The notes under the pieces were generated by a model. It was given only the letters and a program-made list of their open reading frames with translations. It was not told the DNA's origin and searched no databases. Positions 36,929-46,360 of a stretch of 64,000 bases of DNA are shown piece after piece. Position numbers and translations under genes: made by a program. Location: NCBI GenBank assembly GCA_026398815.1, contig JAPLSA010000017.1, forward strand, positions 248,001-312,000, given 5' to 3'. Within the stretch, counting starts at the first letter, position 1; each line of letters begins with the position of its first letter. This DNA is from Gammaproteobacteria bacterium (GTDB lineage Bacteria > Pseudomonadota > Gammaproteobacteria > Nevskiales > Nevskiaceae).

Positions 36929-37726
36929 CTAGCGGCCAGCCAGCAGCCGGTGCGCCTGCTTGAGGTCCAGCCAGCTCTTGGCCTTGTCGGCCGGCGTGCG
37001 CAGCAGATAGGCCGGGTGGTAGCTGACCAGCACCGGCGTGCCGGCTGCGCCGTAGACCTGCGGCACGCCGCGCAGCTTCGACAGCGGCGCGTTGCTGCTC
37101 AGCAGCCGCTGGGCGGCCACGCGTCCGAGCGCCACGATCAGCTTCGGCTGCAGCAGTTCGATCTGCCGATCCAGGTACGGCCGGCAGGCGGCCACTTCGT
37201 CGGCTTCCGGATCGCGATTGCCAGGCGGCCGGCATTTGACGACGTTGGCGATATAGACATTGCTGCTGCGCGCCCGGCCGACGCTTTGCAGCATGGCGTC
37301 CAGCAGCTTGCCGGCGGCACCGACGAACGGCTCGCCGCGCAGATCTTCCTCGGCTCCCGGCCCCTCGCCGATCACCATCAGCGGAGCGTCGAGCGGCCCG
37401 ACGCCGAACACGGTGTTCGTGCGCGTCTTGCACAGCTTGCAGCGGGTACAGCCGCGCACGGCATCGGCAAGCCCCTGCCAGTCGGCCGGCGCGACATAGG
37501 CCGGCGCAGGCACTTCGAGATCGGGCAACAGGCCGGCCGGTGGTGTCGGCTCCGGACGACGGCTCGCTGGCGGCGCGCGGCGCGGCGCGGAGATCTCCGC
37601 TGGCGCAGCGGCCGGGACGACCGGCAACTCGTCGGCATCGGCCACCGTCACCGGCGACGCCGAGCGCGGCGACCAGACGTCGATATCGAGTGCGCGGAGC
37701 AGGCGGGCGCGGCGGTGAGCTTCCAT
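36929..37726 (-). CDS. Family 4 (iron-sulphur) uracil-DNA glycosylase
   Basis: The 265-aa protein has a Pro/Ala-rich N-terminus (about 1-80) and then a family 4 UDG domain: GCTRCKLC (Fe-S Cys), VIGEGPGAEEDLRGEPFVGA (active-site loop with Glu), YIANVVKCRPPGNRDP and YHPAYLLR. It removes uracil from DNA. The disordered N-terminal arm is common in gammaproteobacterial homologues. Confidence 0.9.
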   Translation of the reverse strand: MEAHRRARLLRALDIDVWSPRSASPVTVADADELPVVPAAAPAEISAPRRAPPASRRPEPTPPAGLLPDLEVPAPAYVAPADWQGLADAVRGCTRCKLCKTRTNTVFGVGPLDAPLMVIGEGPGAEEDLRGEPFVGAAGKLLDAMLQSVGRARSSNVYIANVVKCRPPGNRDPEADEVAACRPYLDRQIELLQPKLIVALGRVAAQRLLSSNAPLSKLRGVPQVYGAAGTPVLVSYHPAYLLRTPADKAKSWLDLKQAHRLLAGR

Positions 37727-37822
37727 GCCGGTACTTTACCGGTGCGCGGCGGCCAGATGAGGCTCGGCAGCGGCGAAAGCGCGGCCAGGCAGTACGCTGG
37801 CCCGGAAACAGCAGCAGCGCGA

Positions 37823-38248
37823 TCAGCCGCCCGAAGTGCCGTTGTCGCCGTTGGTGCCCGGGGACCGCGTTGCGCCCCAGACCAGCGCCTGGATCGCGGC
37901 CGTGATCATGACGTGCGTCTCGAACTGCGTATCCCACAGGTAGGAGATCGACAGCGCCGTCAGCAGGATCGCCCAGGTCCGCAGCAACGCCACCCAGACG
38001 GCCTTGGCGGCGATCGGATTGCAATGCGCGGGAGACGTGGCTTCCGATCGCTGCAGATGGGTCAGCAGCATCGGCAGGGTCACCCCGCTGCAGACGAGCA
38101 TGAGCCGCGGCGCATCGAGTTCGACGACGAGATTCGGCTTGTGCACGAGCAGCGTCAGGTAGCCCGGAATGATGACCGCCACGGAGGAAAGCAGGCCCAC
38201 GGCGACCACCTGCGGCGTGAGGTTCCGTATCCATCCTGTTGCTTGCAC
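37823..38248 (-). CDS. Hypothetical membrane protein
   Basis: The 141-aa protein has three to four membrane helices (VVAVGLLSSVAVIIPGYLTL; LMLVCSGVTLPMLLTHL; WVALLRTWAILLTALSISYL) and a Gly/Thr/Asn tail. GTG 38248 was chosen because GGGAGGC lies just upstream. The longer upstream frame looks non-coding. No family is recognised. Confidence 0.55.
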   Translation of the reverse strand: MQATGWIRNLTPQVVAVGLLSSVAVIIPGYLTLLVHKPNLVVELDAPRLMLVCSGVTLPMLLTHLQRSEATSPAHCNPIAAKAVWVALLRTWAILLTALSISYLWDTQFETHVMITAAIQALVWGATRSPGTNGDNGTSGG

Positions 38249-38423
38249 TGAGCGCCTGCCTCCCACGTGATCGTCTCCCCGGACGCCATCGAGCTGTCTT
38301 GACCATCCCACTGCAAGCAGCCTGCCCGGCCACTGCCGGCGACGCAATGGTCGATAGCGACTGCCGGCCGCGCCGCCGGGACCTCGATCTGCAGCCTGCT
38401 GGTTGCCCGCCAGGCGGCGTGGA

Positions 38424-39080
38424 TCAGCGCCGATGATGGATGGCGGCCGAGGCCAGAATCGCTTCGAGACCGGCATCCAGTTCCAGACCGGTGCTGTTGA
38501 GCACGCCGGCCAGCATTTCGTAATGGTTGATGAGCATCAGCAGCTCCAGCAGCCGCGTCTCGCTGAACTGCGCGGCCAGCGTCTGCCAGGTGTCTTCGCC
38601 GATCATTCGCTGGCGATGGATCTCGTCGCAAGCGAGCAGGATCGCCTGGCGGTGACGATCCGAAGCGAACGCTGCCGGCCCCTCGGCGACACGCCGGATA
38701 TCGTCCGCAGTCAGGCCGGCGCGCAGGCCGATGTCGACATGCTGGCCCCACTCGTAGCGGCAGCGGCAGTTCCAGGCGACGCGCAGGATCACCCGTTCGG
38801 TGTCCTGACGATCGAGCTTGCCGTAAGGCATCAGCCGTCGCGCGAAGCCGAGCCAGGCCCGGAACAGGCCCAGGTCGCGCAGCAGCATCAGGAACAGGTT
38901 GGCGGCATTGACCTTGCCGAAGCGGACCACCGCTGCACTGATCAGGCGCTTCGGCATCGACGCCTCGTCGGCGCGCAGCGGCGGCAGCCGAACCCGGCCG
39001 GGACTGCGCCAGCCGCCGGGCGGCGCCAGCTGGTCCGTCAGCGGTGTCGGTGAACTCGGAGCGTGGTCTGGAGGCGTCAT
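38424..39080 (-). CDS. Carboxymuconolactone decarboxylase (CMD)-family protein
   Basis: The 218-aa product has the AhpD/CMD helical core: VILRVAWNCRCRYEWGQHVD, LRAGLTADDIRRVAEGP, LACDEIHRQRMIGEDTW and LLMLINHYEMLAGVLNSTG. It lacks the paired CxxC of AhpD proper at the usual site. CMD-like genes often sit in catabolic loci. It and the adjacent tetR-type gene read leftward, next to the aromatic-type operon. Confidence 0.8.
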   Translation of the reverse strand: MTPPDHAPSSPTPLTDQLAPPGGWRSPGRVRLPPLRADEASMPKRLISAAVVRFGKVNAANLFLMLLRDLGLFRAWLGFARRLMPYGKLDRQDTERVILRVAWNCRCRYEWGQHVDIGLRAGLTADDIRRVAEGPAAFASDRHRQAILLACDEIHRQRMIGEDTWQTLAAQFSETRLLELLMLINHYEMLAGVLNSTGLELDAGLEAILASAAIHHRR

Positions 39081-39131
39081 CGGCTCGGCCGGTTGCAATG
39101 GCGGGATTTCGGCAACCGTGCAGGCTGCCGG

Positions 39132-39911
39132 TCAGGCGGTCTTCAGTTCGACGGTCGGCAAGGGCTTGCGGGCCATCCTTTCGGCCTCCGCCTGATCGAT
39201 CCCGAGCGTGGTCAGCACGATGGTGGCAGCCCGCTCCGGGATGTCGCCCAGCGACAGTCCCATCTGCTGCACCAGCGCCGCCTGAGGATCGTCATCGGCA
39301 CCGGCCTGCTGCTGCGCCGAAATGGCGGCCAGCACGGTGCCGCCGACGGCGACGAAGGACATCAGCAGATCGGGCGCCTTGAAGCGCCGGGTGGCCACAC
39401 CCTTGCTCAGGTCACGCAGCAGGCGTTGCCCGAGACCACGGGTCAGGGCCCGCGTCGACAAGCCCTCGCGCAACAGGAACTGGCCCCACAGCGGCTCGCG
39501 CCGCGCCCGCAGCAAGGTGTGGCGAACGCTGAAGGCGACGATCTCGGCCGGGTCGGTGACCTCGCGTACCAGTGCGTCGAGAGCGTCGGCGAAGCCTTCG
39601 AAGACGACATCCATCAGCGCGTCGTAGATCGCTTCCTTCGATTCGAAGTGGTTGTAGAACGAGCCGAAGCCGACGTCCGCGACCTCGGTGATCTCGTTGA
39701 TCGCCACACCTTCCATGCCGCGCACCGCCATCAGCTGCAGCGCGGCCTCCAGCAGCCGCGTCCGGGTTTCCCGCTTGCGCCGCGCGCCGCGCGATTCCCG
39801 GGCATCGGCCGCTGCCGGCAGGTCACCGGCCGGCACGGGCGCCAGCGCCGGTTCCGGCGTGCGCAGACGGCGAGTGGCAGGCGATGACGTGGCAGATGTT
39901 CGGCGCGGCAT
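39132..39911 (-). CDS. TetR-family transcriptional regulator
   Basis: The 259-aa protein has a disordered N-terminal arm of about 40 residues, a TetR helix-turn-helix (LLEAALQLMAVRGMEG, then INEITEVADVGFGSFYNHF) and an all-helical ligand domain with a C-terminal tail. It is divergent from the catabolic operon across 127 bp of AT-rich, dyad-containing DNA and is probably its repressor. Confidence 0.9.
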   Translation of the reverse strand: MPRRTSATSSPATRRLRTPEPALAPVPAGDLPAAADARESRGARRKRETRTRLLEAALQLMAVRGMEGVAINEITEVADVGFGSFYNHFESKEAIYDALMDVVFEGFADALDALVREVTDPAEIVAFSVRHTLLRARREPLWGQFLLREGLSTRALTRGLGQRLLRDLSKGVATRRFKAPDLLMSFVAVGGTVLAAISAQQQAGADDDPQAALVQQMGLSLGDIPERAATIVLTTLGIDQAEAERMARKPLPTVELKTA

Positions 39912-39948
39912 TTCGAGATCCGGTGACGCTTGGGAGATGGCGTATTTG

Positions 39949-39996
39949 TATCACTATTTCAATATTGATGATTTTATCATTTATGTTTATAGTGTC
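39949..39996. promoter_or_regulatory. Candidate TetR operator and divergent promoter region
   Basis: This AT-rich patch holds overlapping dyads: TATCACTA (39949-39956) against TAGTGT (39990-39995), the perfect TCAATATTGA (39959-39968), and ATGAT-TTT-ATCAT (39968-39980). It lies between the regulator gene and the catabolic operon, where a TetR-type repressor would control both directions. Confidence 0.5.
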
Positions 39997-40038
39997 ATCA
40001 CAGTCGCGATTCGACAGCCATCACCGGAAGGGGAAGAC

Positions 40039-40170
40039 ATGAATTTTTCGACCGTTCCCGCGCATCTGCGGACGCCGGACGACATCTGGCGGCACCGCGC
40101 GGATGGCGTCGTGACGATCCAGCAGACCCGGGACGCTTCCGGTGCTGCCAGCGACACGACACGGAACTGA
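40039..40170 (+). CDS. 43-aa protein heading the catabolic operon
   Basis: ATG 40039 is preceded by the strong ribosome site GGAAGGGG and encodes 43 residues starting MNFSTVPAHLRTPDDIW and ending SDTTRN. The stop is 4 bp before the dioxygenase-like gene. No domain is recognised. It may be a leader coupling translation, or a small subunit. Base use fits coding. Confidence 0.45.
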   Translation: MNFSTVPAHLRTPDDIWRHRADGVVTIQQTRDASGAASDTTRN

Positions 40171-40174
40171 ATCC

Positions 40175-41248
40175 ATGGCCGATCTCCTCACAGCGCAGCC
40201 TGCCCGGCATCCGGCGCCGACCGCGAAAGCGCAGTCGCTGGCCTATCTGATCTTCGAGCGGCCGGATCTGGATACCGCGCAGCGCTTCCTGACCGACTTC
40301 GGGCTGCAACAGGTGCAGCGCACGGATGACCTGCTGTACCTGCGCGGCACCGGCCCGGCCGCCTACTGCTACCGGGTGCACCGGGCGGCGAAGGCGCGGT
40401 TCGTCGGCTTGGGCCTGTCGGTGTCATCGCCGGCCGAACTGGACAGGCTTGCCCGGTTGCCCGGAGCAACGACGATTGCGCCGTCCCCGCATCCGGGCAC
40501 CGGCGCGCTGCTGTCGCTGACCGATCCGTCCGGATTCACGGTTGAAGTCGTGCAGGGATGCCAGCCGGCCGAGCCCTTGTCATACCGGCCACCGCTGCCG
40601 TTCAACCATGCGGACGCGCAGCCGCGTGTCAACAGCACCCAGCGACCGCCAGCGACGCCGCCGGAAGTGCTGCGGCTGGGACATCTGGTGCTCGAAGTGG
40701 CCGATTTCCAGCGCAGCTGCGGCTGGTACACCGAGCACTTCGGCTTCATTCCCAGCGACGTGCAGGTGCTGCCCGATGGTTCGCCTGCCGTCACCTTCAT
40801 GCGCCTGGATCTCGGCGACACGCCAGCCGATCACCACACGCTGGCCATCGCCCAGGGCTTCATGGCGGCCTACAGCCACAGCGCCTATGAAGTGATCGAT
40901 ACCGACGCCGTCGGCATGGGCCAAAAGGTGCTGCGCGAGCGCGGCTGGACCCATGCCTGGGGAATTGGCCGCCACATCCTCGGCAGCCAGATCTTCGACT
41001 ACTGGCAGGACCCGTTCGGCGCCAAGCACGAGCACTACTGCGACGGTGACCTGTTCACCGCCGACCGGCCACTCGGCGTGCATCCGGTCAGCCGCGAAGC
41101 GATGTCGCAATGGGGCCCGCGCATGCCGGCCAGCTTCACCAAGCCGCGGCTCACGCCGTCCAACCTCGCCGCGCTGTTCCGCAACCTGCGCCGCAGTCCC
41201 GACCTGTCGCTGAACAAGCTGCTCACCCTTGCCCGGCTGTTCGGCTGA
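40175..41248 (+). CDS. Extradiol dioxygenase-type VOC protein
   Basis: The 357-aa product has two VOC modules (about 30-135 and 165-300). The second carries the iron-binding triad of extradiol enzymes: His170 (LGHLVLEV), His221 (DHHTLAIA) and Glu286 (KHEHYCDG). It should cleave a catechol-type ring next to the hydroxyls. Hydroxylase, hydrolase and CoA-ligase genes in the same operon fit meta-cleavage. The substrate is unknown. Confidence 0.8.
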   Translation: MADLLTAQPARHPAPTAKAQSLAYLIFERPDLDTAQRFLTDFGLQQVQRTDDLLYLRGTGPAAYCYRVHRAAKARFVGLGLSVSSPAELDRLARLPGATTIAPSPHPGTGALLSLTDPSGFTVEVVQGCQPAEPLSYRPPLPFNHADAQPRVNSTQRPPATPPEVLRLGHLVLEVADFQRSCGWYTEHFGFIPSDVQVLPDGSPAVTFMRLDLGDTPADHHTLAIAQGFMAAYSHSAYEVIDTDAVGMGQKVLRERGWTHAWGIGRHILGSQIFDYWQDPFGAKHEHYCDGDLFTADRPLGVHPVSREAMSQWGPRMPASFTKPRLTPSNLAALFRNLRRSPDLSLNKLLTLARLFG

Positions 41249-41270
41249 GCCCCCAAGAGACGATCGCACC

Positions 41271-42224
41271 ATGGCACTGAACATCATTCGCTACCAGCAC
41301 CTGTCGCACACCGGCTGGGGCGTGATCCGCGCCGGCCGCATCACGCCGGTACCCGGCGTGTTCGCGAGCACTGCGGACTTCATTCGCGGTACCGACCTGG
41401 CACAACTCGCTGCGCTGACCGGCGGCACGCTCGACGTGGCGGCGGTGACGCTGCTGTCGCCAGTGACGCGCGATCAGCAGTTCGTCTGCCAGGGCGCGAA
41501 CTACCGGCAGCACATGATCGAGTCCGGCATGAATCCGGACGCGAAGAACTTCAACATGATCTTCACCAAGGCGACCAGCTGTATCGTCGCCGCCGATCAC
41601 GACGTGGTGCTGCCGCGCAACGTCCGCTTCCTCGACTACGAGATCGAGCTGGGGCTGGTGCTGCGCCGCGACCTGCGCGCTGCCACCCGCATCAGAGACG
41701 CCGACCTGCCCGAGCTGATCGCCGGCCTGGTGATCGTCAACGACTACTCGGCGCGCGATGTGCAGATTCCCCAGATGCAGTTCTACAAGGGCAAGAGCTT
41801 CCGCACCTTCGGTCCGGTCGGCCCCTGGCTGACCTTGCTGGAAGCGGAAGACTTCGCCGCCCTGCGCAATCTCGATCTGCTGCTGACCGTCAACGGCACA
41901 CCGCGCCAGCAGGACAACACCCGCAATCTGGTCCACGGGCCGGCCGAAACGCTGGCGGAGCTTTCGCAGGTGCAGGACCTGCATGCCGGTGACCTGATCG
42001 CCACCGGCACGCCGAGCGGCTGCGCGCTGTCGGTTCCGTCGCCGATGAAGCAGCGCATCGCCGCGCTGCTGCCCGAGCGCACCAAGTGGCAGCTGTTCCT
42101 GAACGTGCAGGCCCGCCGCCCGCAGTACCTGAAGCCGGGCGACGTCGTGGAGGCACGCATCGCCAGCCCCGACGGCCGCATCGATCTCGGCGCGCAGCGC
42201 AATCTGATCGTCGCCGAGGCCTGA
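41271..42224 (+). CDS. Fumarylacetoacetate hydrolase (FAH)-family protein
   Basis: The 317-aa protein has the FAH fold motifs FLDYEIELGLVLRRD (metal Glu residues), VIVNDYSARDVQIPQMQFYK, GKSFRTFGPVGPWL and GDLIATGTPSGCAL. Members hydrolyse or decarboxylate C-C bonds in meta-cleavage products. It lies between the ring-cleavage enzyme and the CoA ligase, which suggests it acts on the ring-fission product. Confidence 0.87.
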   Translation: MALNIIRYQHLSHTGWGVIRAGRITPVPGVFASTADFIRGTDLAQLAALTGGTLDVAAVTLLSPVTRDQQFVCQGANYRQHMIESGMNPDAKNFNMIFTKATSCIVAADHDVVLPRNVRFLDYEIELGLVLRRDLRAATRIRDADLPELIAGLVIVNDYSARDVQIPQMQFYKGKSFRTFGPVGPWLTLLEAEDFAALRNLDLLLTVNGTPRQQDNTRNLVHGPAETLAELSQVQDLHAGDLIATGTPSGCALSVPSPMKQRIAALLPERTKWQLFLNVQARRPQYLKPGDVVEARIASPDGRIDLGAQRNLIVAEA

Positions 42225-42226
42225 GC

Positions 42227-44182
42227 GTGAACGGCATCGCCAGCATCGCCGACGTGATCGCGGCGGAGAACGCCGTTGCGCCTGTCGACCCGGCCGACAG
42301 CACCTACGAGCTGATCCGTCGTGGCGCCGCCATCAACCCGGCGGCTCCGGCGCTGAGCTTCTTCCTGCAGGCCGCCGGGCACGGCAAGCCCGAGGTCTGG
42401 TCCTACGGCGCGCTGCTGGCCCGCATCACGCAGACCGCCAACTTCTTCCACCAGCTGGGACTGGACAGGCATGCGGTGATCGCTTTCGTGCTGCCCAACC
42501 TGCCGGAGACGCACTTCGTGATCTGGGGTGGTCAGGCCACCGGCGTCGTCGCGGCGATCAACCCGCTGCTCGAAGCACCGGCGATCACCGAACTGCTGAA
42601 CGCCGCCGGGGCCGTCGCCCTGGTGACGCTGGCGCCGTTTCCGGGCACCGACCTGTGGAGCCGCCTGCAGCCGGTCATCGCCCGGGTGCCGACGCTTCGC
42701 CATCTAGTCCTGGTCCATCTGGCCGATCGGGTCCGGGGCCTGAAGAACATCGCCGCCCGGCTGCTGCAGCGGCGCGAGCGGCAGCGCCTGCACGGCCGCG
42801 CCGGCCTGCGCGGCGCGGTGCCGGCGACCATCCGCATCCATGATTTCAACCGCGCGATCGCCGCCCAGCCGAGCGACCGCCTGCTGAGCGCGCGGCGCAT
42901 CGGCGCCGACGAGGTGTCGTCGCTGTTCTGCACCGGCGGCACCACCGGCCTGCCGAAGATCGCGATCCGCCGCCATGGCAACGAGGTGGCCAATGCCCGC
43001 AGTGCCGCCGCCTTCCTCGGCGATGGCATCGGGCCGGGCAAGAACGTGTTCTGCGGCTTGCCGCTGTTCCACGTCAACGCCGTGCTGGTCACCGGCCTGC
43101 TGCCGTTCTCGCGCGGTGCGCATGTGCTGCTCGGCACGCCGCAGGGCTACCGCGGCGAAGGGCTGATTCCGCGCTTCTGGGAAATCGTCGAACGGCATCG
43201 CATCCACTTCTTCAGTGGCGTGCCGACGCTCTACACCGCGCTGCTCCAGCAGCCGATCGGCAGCCACCGCATCGACTCGCTGGAATACGGCCTGTGCGGC
43301 GCAGCACCGCTGCCGATCGAAGTGTTCCGCAGCTTCGAGGAGCGGACGGGTGTCCGGATCCTCGAAGGCTATGGCCTCACCGAGGCAACCTGCGTCAGCA
43401 GCGTCAATCCGCCGCTCGGCGAACGCCGCCCCGGGTCCATCGGCCTGCGCGTGCCCGGTCAGGCGATGAAGGTGGTGCTGCTGGATGAGCACGGCGGCTA
43501 CCAGCGCGATTGCACCGCCGACGAAGCCGGCGTGCTGACGGTATCCGGGCCGAACGTGTTCGACGGCTACTCGTCCGCCGAGCAGAACAAGGGCTTGTGG
43601 ATCGACTGCGGCGACGGCCGTCGCTGGCTGAACACCGGCGATCTCGCCCGGCAGGACGCCGAGGGCTACTTCTGGCTCATCGGCCGCAAGAAGGACCTCA
43701 TCATCCGCGGCGGCCACAACATCGACCCGATCGGCATCGAGGAAGCACTGCACCGCCATCCGGCCGTGGCGATCGCGGCGGCCGTCGGCAGGCCGGATCC
43801 CCATGCCGGCGAGCTGCCGGTGGCCTATGTGCAGCTCAAGCCCGGCGCCCAGGTCACCGGACCGGCCTTGCTGGACTTCCTCGCGACGGAGATCAGCGAG
43901 CGCGCAGCCCTGCCAAAGGCCGTCCGCATCATCGAGCAGATGCCGCTCACCGCCGTCGGCAAGATCTTCAAGCCGGCGCTGCGCCAGCGCGAGGTGCGGG
44001 ACGCGCTGCTGGCCGCGCTGGCCGGCGCCGGGGTGGCCGTGGATGCGCTGTCGGTCGTCGACGACCGCTCGCGTGGCCTGGTGGTCCGGCTGCGCCTGCA
44101 CGACGGCGCCTCGAAGGAAGCGGCCACGGCCGTGCTCGGCCGTTTCCCTTTTCCCGTCGACCTCGAGGACGCAGGCCGATGA
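42227..44182 (+). CDS. AMP-dependent acyl-CoA synthetase
   Basis: The 651-aa ANL enzyme has the P-loop CTGGTTGLPKIAIRR (about 245), LEGYGLTEATCVSS, TGDLARQD, IIRGGHNIDP and the C-terminal catalytic Lys in LTAVGKIFKPALR. It makes acyl-CoA from a fatty or aryl acid. GTG 42227 starts 2 bp after the previous stop. It overlaps the DUF1302 gene as ATGA. Substrate is probably the acid released by the pathway. Confidence 0.88.
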   Translation: MNGIASIADVIAAENAVAPVDPADSTYELIRRGAAINPAAPALSFFLQAAGHGKPEVWSYGALLARITQTANFFHQLGLDRHAVIAFVLPNLPETHFVIWGGQATGVVAAINPLLEAPAITELLNAAGAVALVTLAPFPGTDLWSRLQPVIARVPTLRHLVLVHLADRVRGLKNIAARLLQRRERQRLHGRAGLRGAVPATIRIHDFNRAIAAQPSDRLLSARRIGADEVSSLFCTGGTTGLPKIAIRRHGNEVANARSAAAFLGDGIGPGKNVFCGLPLFHVNAVLVTGLLPFSRGAHVLLGTPQGYRGEGLIPRFWEIVERHRIHFFSGVPTLYTALLQQPIGSHRIDSLEYGLCGAAPLPIEVFRSFEERTGVRILEGYGLTEATCVSSVNPPLGERRPGSIGLRVPGQAMKVVLLDEHGGYQRDCTADEAGVLTVSGPNVFDGYSSAEQNKGLWIDCGDGRRWLNTGDLARQDAEGYFWLIGRKKDLIIRGGHNIDPIGIEEALHRHPAVAIAAAVGRPDPHAGELPVAYVQLKPGAQVTGPALLDFLATEISERAALPKAVRIIEQMPLTAVGKIFKPALRQREVRDALLAALAGAGVAVDALSVVDDRSRGLVVRLRLHDGASKEAATAVLGRFPFPVDLEDAGR

Positions 44183-46341
44183 ACCGCGCCTGCCTGTTAC
44201 GCGGCCGTGCCTTGATCGTGGTCGCCAGCCTGGCCTGCGGCCCGCTGCAAGCCGAGATGTTCGAGGGCTATGGCCTGGAAGGCACTTTCACCAACCGGCT
44301 CGCACAGGGCGCGAGCTGGCGCACCGACCGGCCGGACGACCGTCTGATCGGCAAGCTCAACGTGGCCGGCCAGCAGGATCTCTGCCCGGACGGCTGTCTG
44401 TCGCTGACCGGCGATCCGGCCCCCAACCAGCGGCTGGTCGACGCACGGGGCAGCTACCTCGGCCACAACCGGGACAACGGCAATCTCAACTACGACCGGG
44501 GCGATCTAGTGGCGGCCACCACCTCGCTGAGCACCGACCTGTCGGCCAGCTGGCGCGACGTCAAGATCAAGCTGGCGGTCACCACCTTCATCGATCCGCG
44601 CAACTACGCCTTCAACGACCGGCACAGCAACACGCACTTCCAGCCCGGCATCACCGATCGCAGCGCCGAGGTCAGCCGCGAACTGGGGCTGGACTGGGTG
44701 CTGCGCGACGCGCTGGTCGCGACCAGCGTCCAGATCGGCGGCCGGGACATCGGCATCTCGGCCGGCTACCAGCACATTCGCTGGGGCGAATCCAACTACC
44801 TCGCCCTGAACAGCCTGAACGAGCTGAGCCCGCCCGATGCCCGCCTGCTGCACCTGCCGGGCACGCCGATCAATGAAGTGTTCCAGCCGATCCCGGCCGT
44901 GCTGCTGAACGCGCCGCTCGGCGACGGCCTGTCGATCGACCTCGTCTATCAGCTCGGGTGGCGGCCGGTGGTGATCGATCCAGACGGCAGCTACTTCGGC
45001 AGCGTCGACATCGCCCGTGGCCGCTATGCGGTCATCGGTCTCGGCCAGTTCGCCGAAGATCCGGACCACCGGCAGCGGCTGCCGAGCCCCGGCAACGCCA
45101 TCTCGGACACCTCGCTGACCTCCGACGTGCTGCCGCGTGCCTTCGGCGAACCCGGCAACAACGGCCAGTTCGGCGTGAAGCTGAGCAGCTATCTCGAGAA
45201 CCTCAATGGCGGCACCGAGCTGAACCTGTATGCGCTGAACTATCACAGCCGCCTGCCGTACATCAGCGTGATCGCCACGGAAGAGTCCTGCATGCGCCGG
45301 TCGGCGAGCGTCGTGATGGCGTTCTTCGACTGCAACGGTTTCAGGCTCAGCCCGAACGGCGGCGAGCCGCTGCCGATCGACAGCCTGAAGACCTTCCTCG
45401 ACTACCCGTCGAACATCCAGCTGCTGGGCCTGAGCTTCAACACCAATATCGGCAAGTGGTCGCTGGCCGGCGAGTACTCGCTGCGTCCGAACATGCCCCT
45501 GCAGGTGGCGGTCAACGATGTCGTCTTCGCTGGCCTGCAGCCGGCGTTTCCCGAACAGGACATCGTCATCGGCGTCGAAGCGCTGGGCCAGATCCTGGCC
45601 GGCGGCGTCGGTTCACCGGGCCTGATCAGCGGGCTCGATCCGCGGCGGCTCGCCCAGCTGCTGGTCGGGCTGGCAGCCGATCCGACGGCGACCACGACGA
45701 TCCCCGGTTCGCGGAACGCGCTGCCCGACTTCCTGCAGGCCTATCGCGGCTTCACCACCCAGCCCGGCCAGATCATTCACGGCTACCAGCGATTCGCGGT
45801 CGACCAGCTGGACGTGACGGCGATCCGGGCGCTGGGCGAAAGCGACAATCCGTTCGGCGCCGATCAGGTCATCCTGCTGGTCGAAGCCGGCTTCACCCAC
45901 ATCTGGAACCTGCCGGGTCGAGATCGCCTGCAGATCGAAGGCGGCGACTTCAACGACAGCCATGCCAGCCCGGGGGCCGATGGCACCGGCAGCGGCGGCA
46001 CGCCGGACACCCGGCGCTTCAATCCGACCCAGCAGACCCGCGGCTTCGCCACGTCCTTCTCCGGCGGCTATCGGCTGCTGGCGCGCCTGGAGTACGCCAA
46101 TGCGCTGTTCGGCATGACGCTGAAGCCGATGCTGTTCTTCGGCCACGATGTGGTCGGCATTTCGCCGGTGCCGATCCAGAACTTCATCGCCGGCACCGTG
46201 CACTGGACGGTCGGCACCGAAGTGGAGTCCGGCAGCGCCTGGAGCGGCCAGATCCTCTGGCAAGGCTGGACCGGCGGCGGCTCGGTGAACGGCCTGCGCG
46301 ACCGCGATCTGGTGGTGCTCGGCATCGCCTACGCCTTCTGA
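44179..46341 (+). CDS. DUF1302-family outer-membrane protein
   Basis: This 720-aa protein has a signal peptide (to about residue 25) and the DUF1302 start MFEGYGLEGTFTNRLAQGAS, alternating beta-strand sequence throughout, NNGQFGVKLSSYLE and an aromatic C-terminal residue (IAYAF) typical of barrels. Such proteins are tied to uptake of hydrophobic substrates such as steroids and alkanes. The usual DUF1329 partner is absent from this operon. Confidence 0.85.
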   Translation: MNRACLLRGRALIVVASLACGPLQAEMFEGYGLEGTFTNRLAQGASWRTDRPDDRLIGKLNVAGQQDLCPDGCLSLTGDPAPNQRLVDARGSYLGHNRDNGNLNYDRGDLVAATTSLSTDLSASWRDVKIKLAVTTFIDPRNYAFNDRHSNTHFQPGITDRSAEVSRELGLDWVLRDALVATSVQIGGRDIGISAGYQHIRWGESNYLALNSLNELSPPDARLLHLPGTPINEVFQPIPAVLLNAPLGDGLSIDLVYQLGWRPVVIDPDGSYFGSVDIARGRYAVIGLGQFAEDPDHRQRLPSPGNAISDTSLTSDVLPRAFGEPGNNGQFGVKLSSYLENLNGGTELNLYALNYHSRLPYISVIATEESCMRRSASVVMAFFDCNGFRLSPNGGEPLPIDSLKTFLDYPSNIQLLGLSFNTNIGKWSLAGEYSLRPNMPLQVAVNDVVFAGLQPAFPEQDIVIGVEALGQILAGGVGSPGLISGLDPRRLAQLLVGLAADPTATTTIPGSRNALPDFLQAYRGFTTQPGQIIHGYQRFAVDQLDVTAIRALGESDNPFGADQVILLVEAGFTHIWNLPGRDRLQIEGGDFNDSHASPGADGTGSGGTPDTRRFNPTQQTRGFATSFSGGYRLLARLEYANALFGMTLKPMLFFGHDVVGISPVPIQNFIAGTVHWTVGTEVESGSAWSGQILWQGWTGGGSVNGLRDRDLVVLGIAYAF

Positions 46342-46360
46342 TACCCGCCCGGAGCACGAA

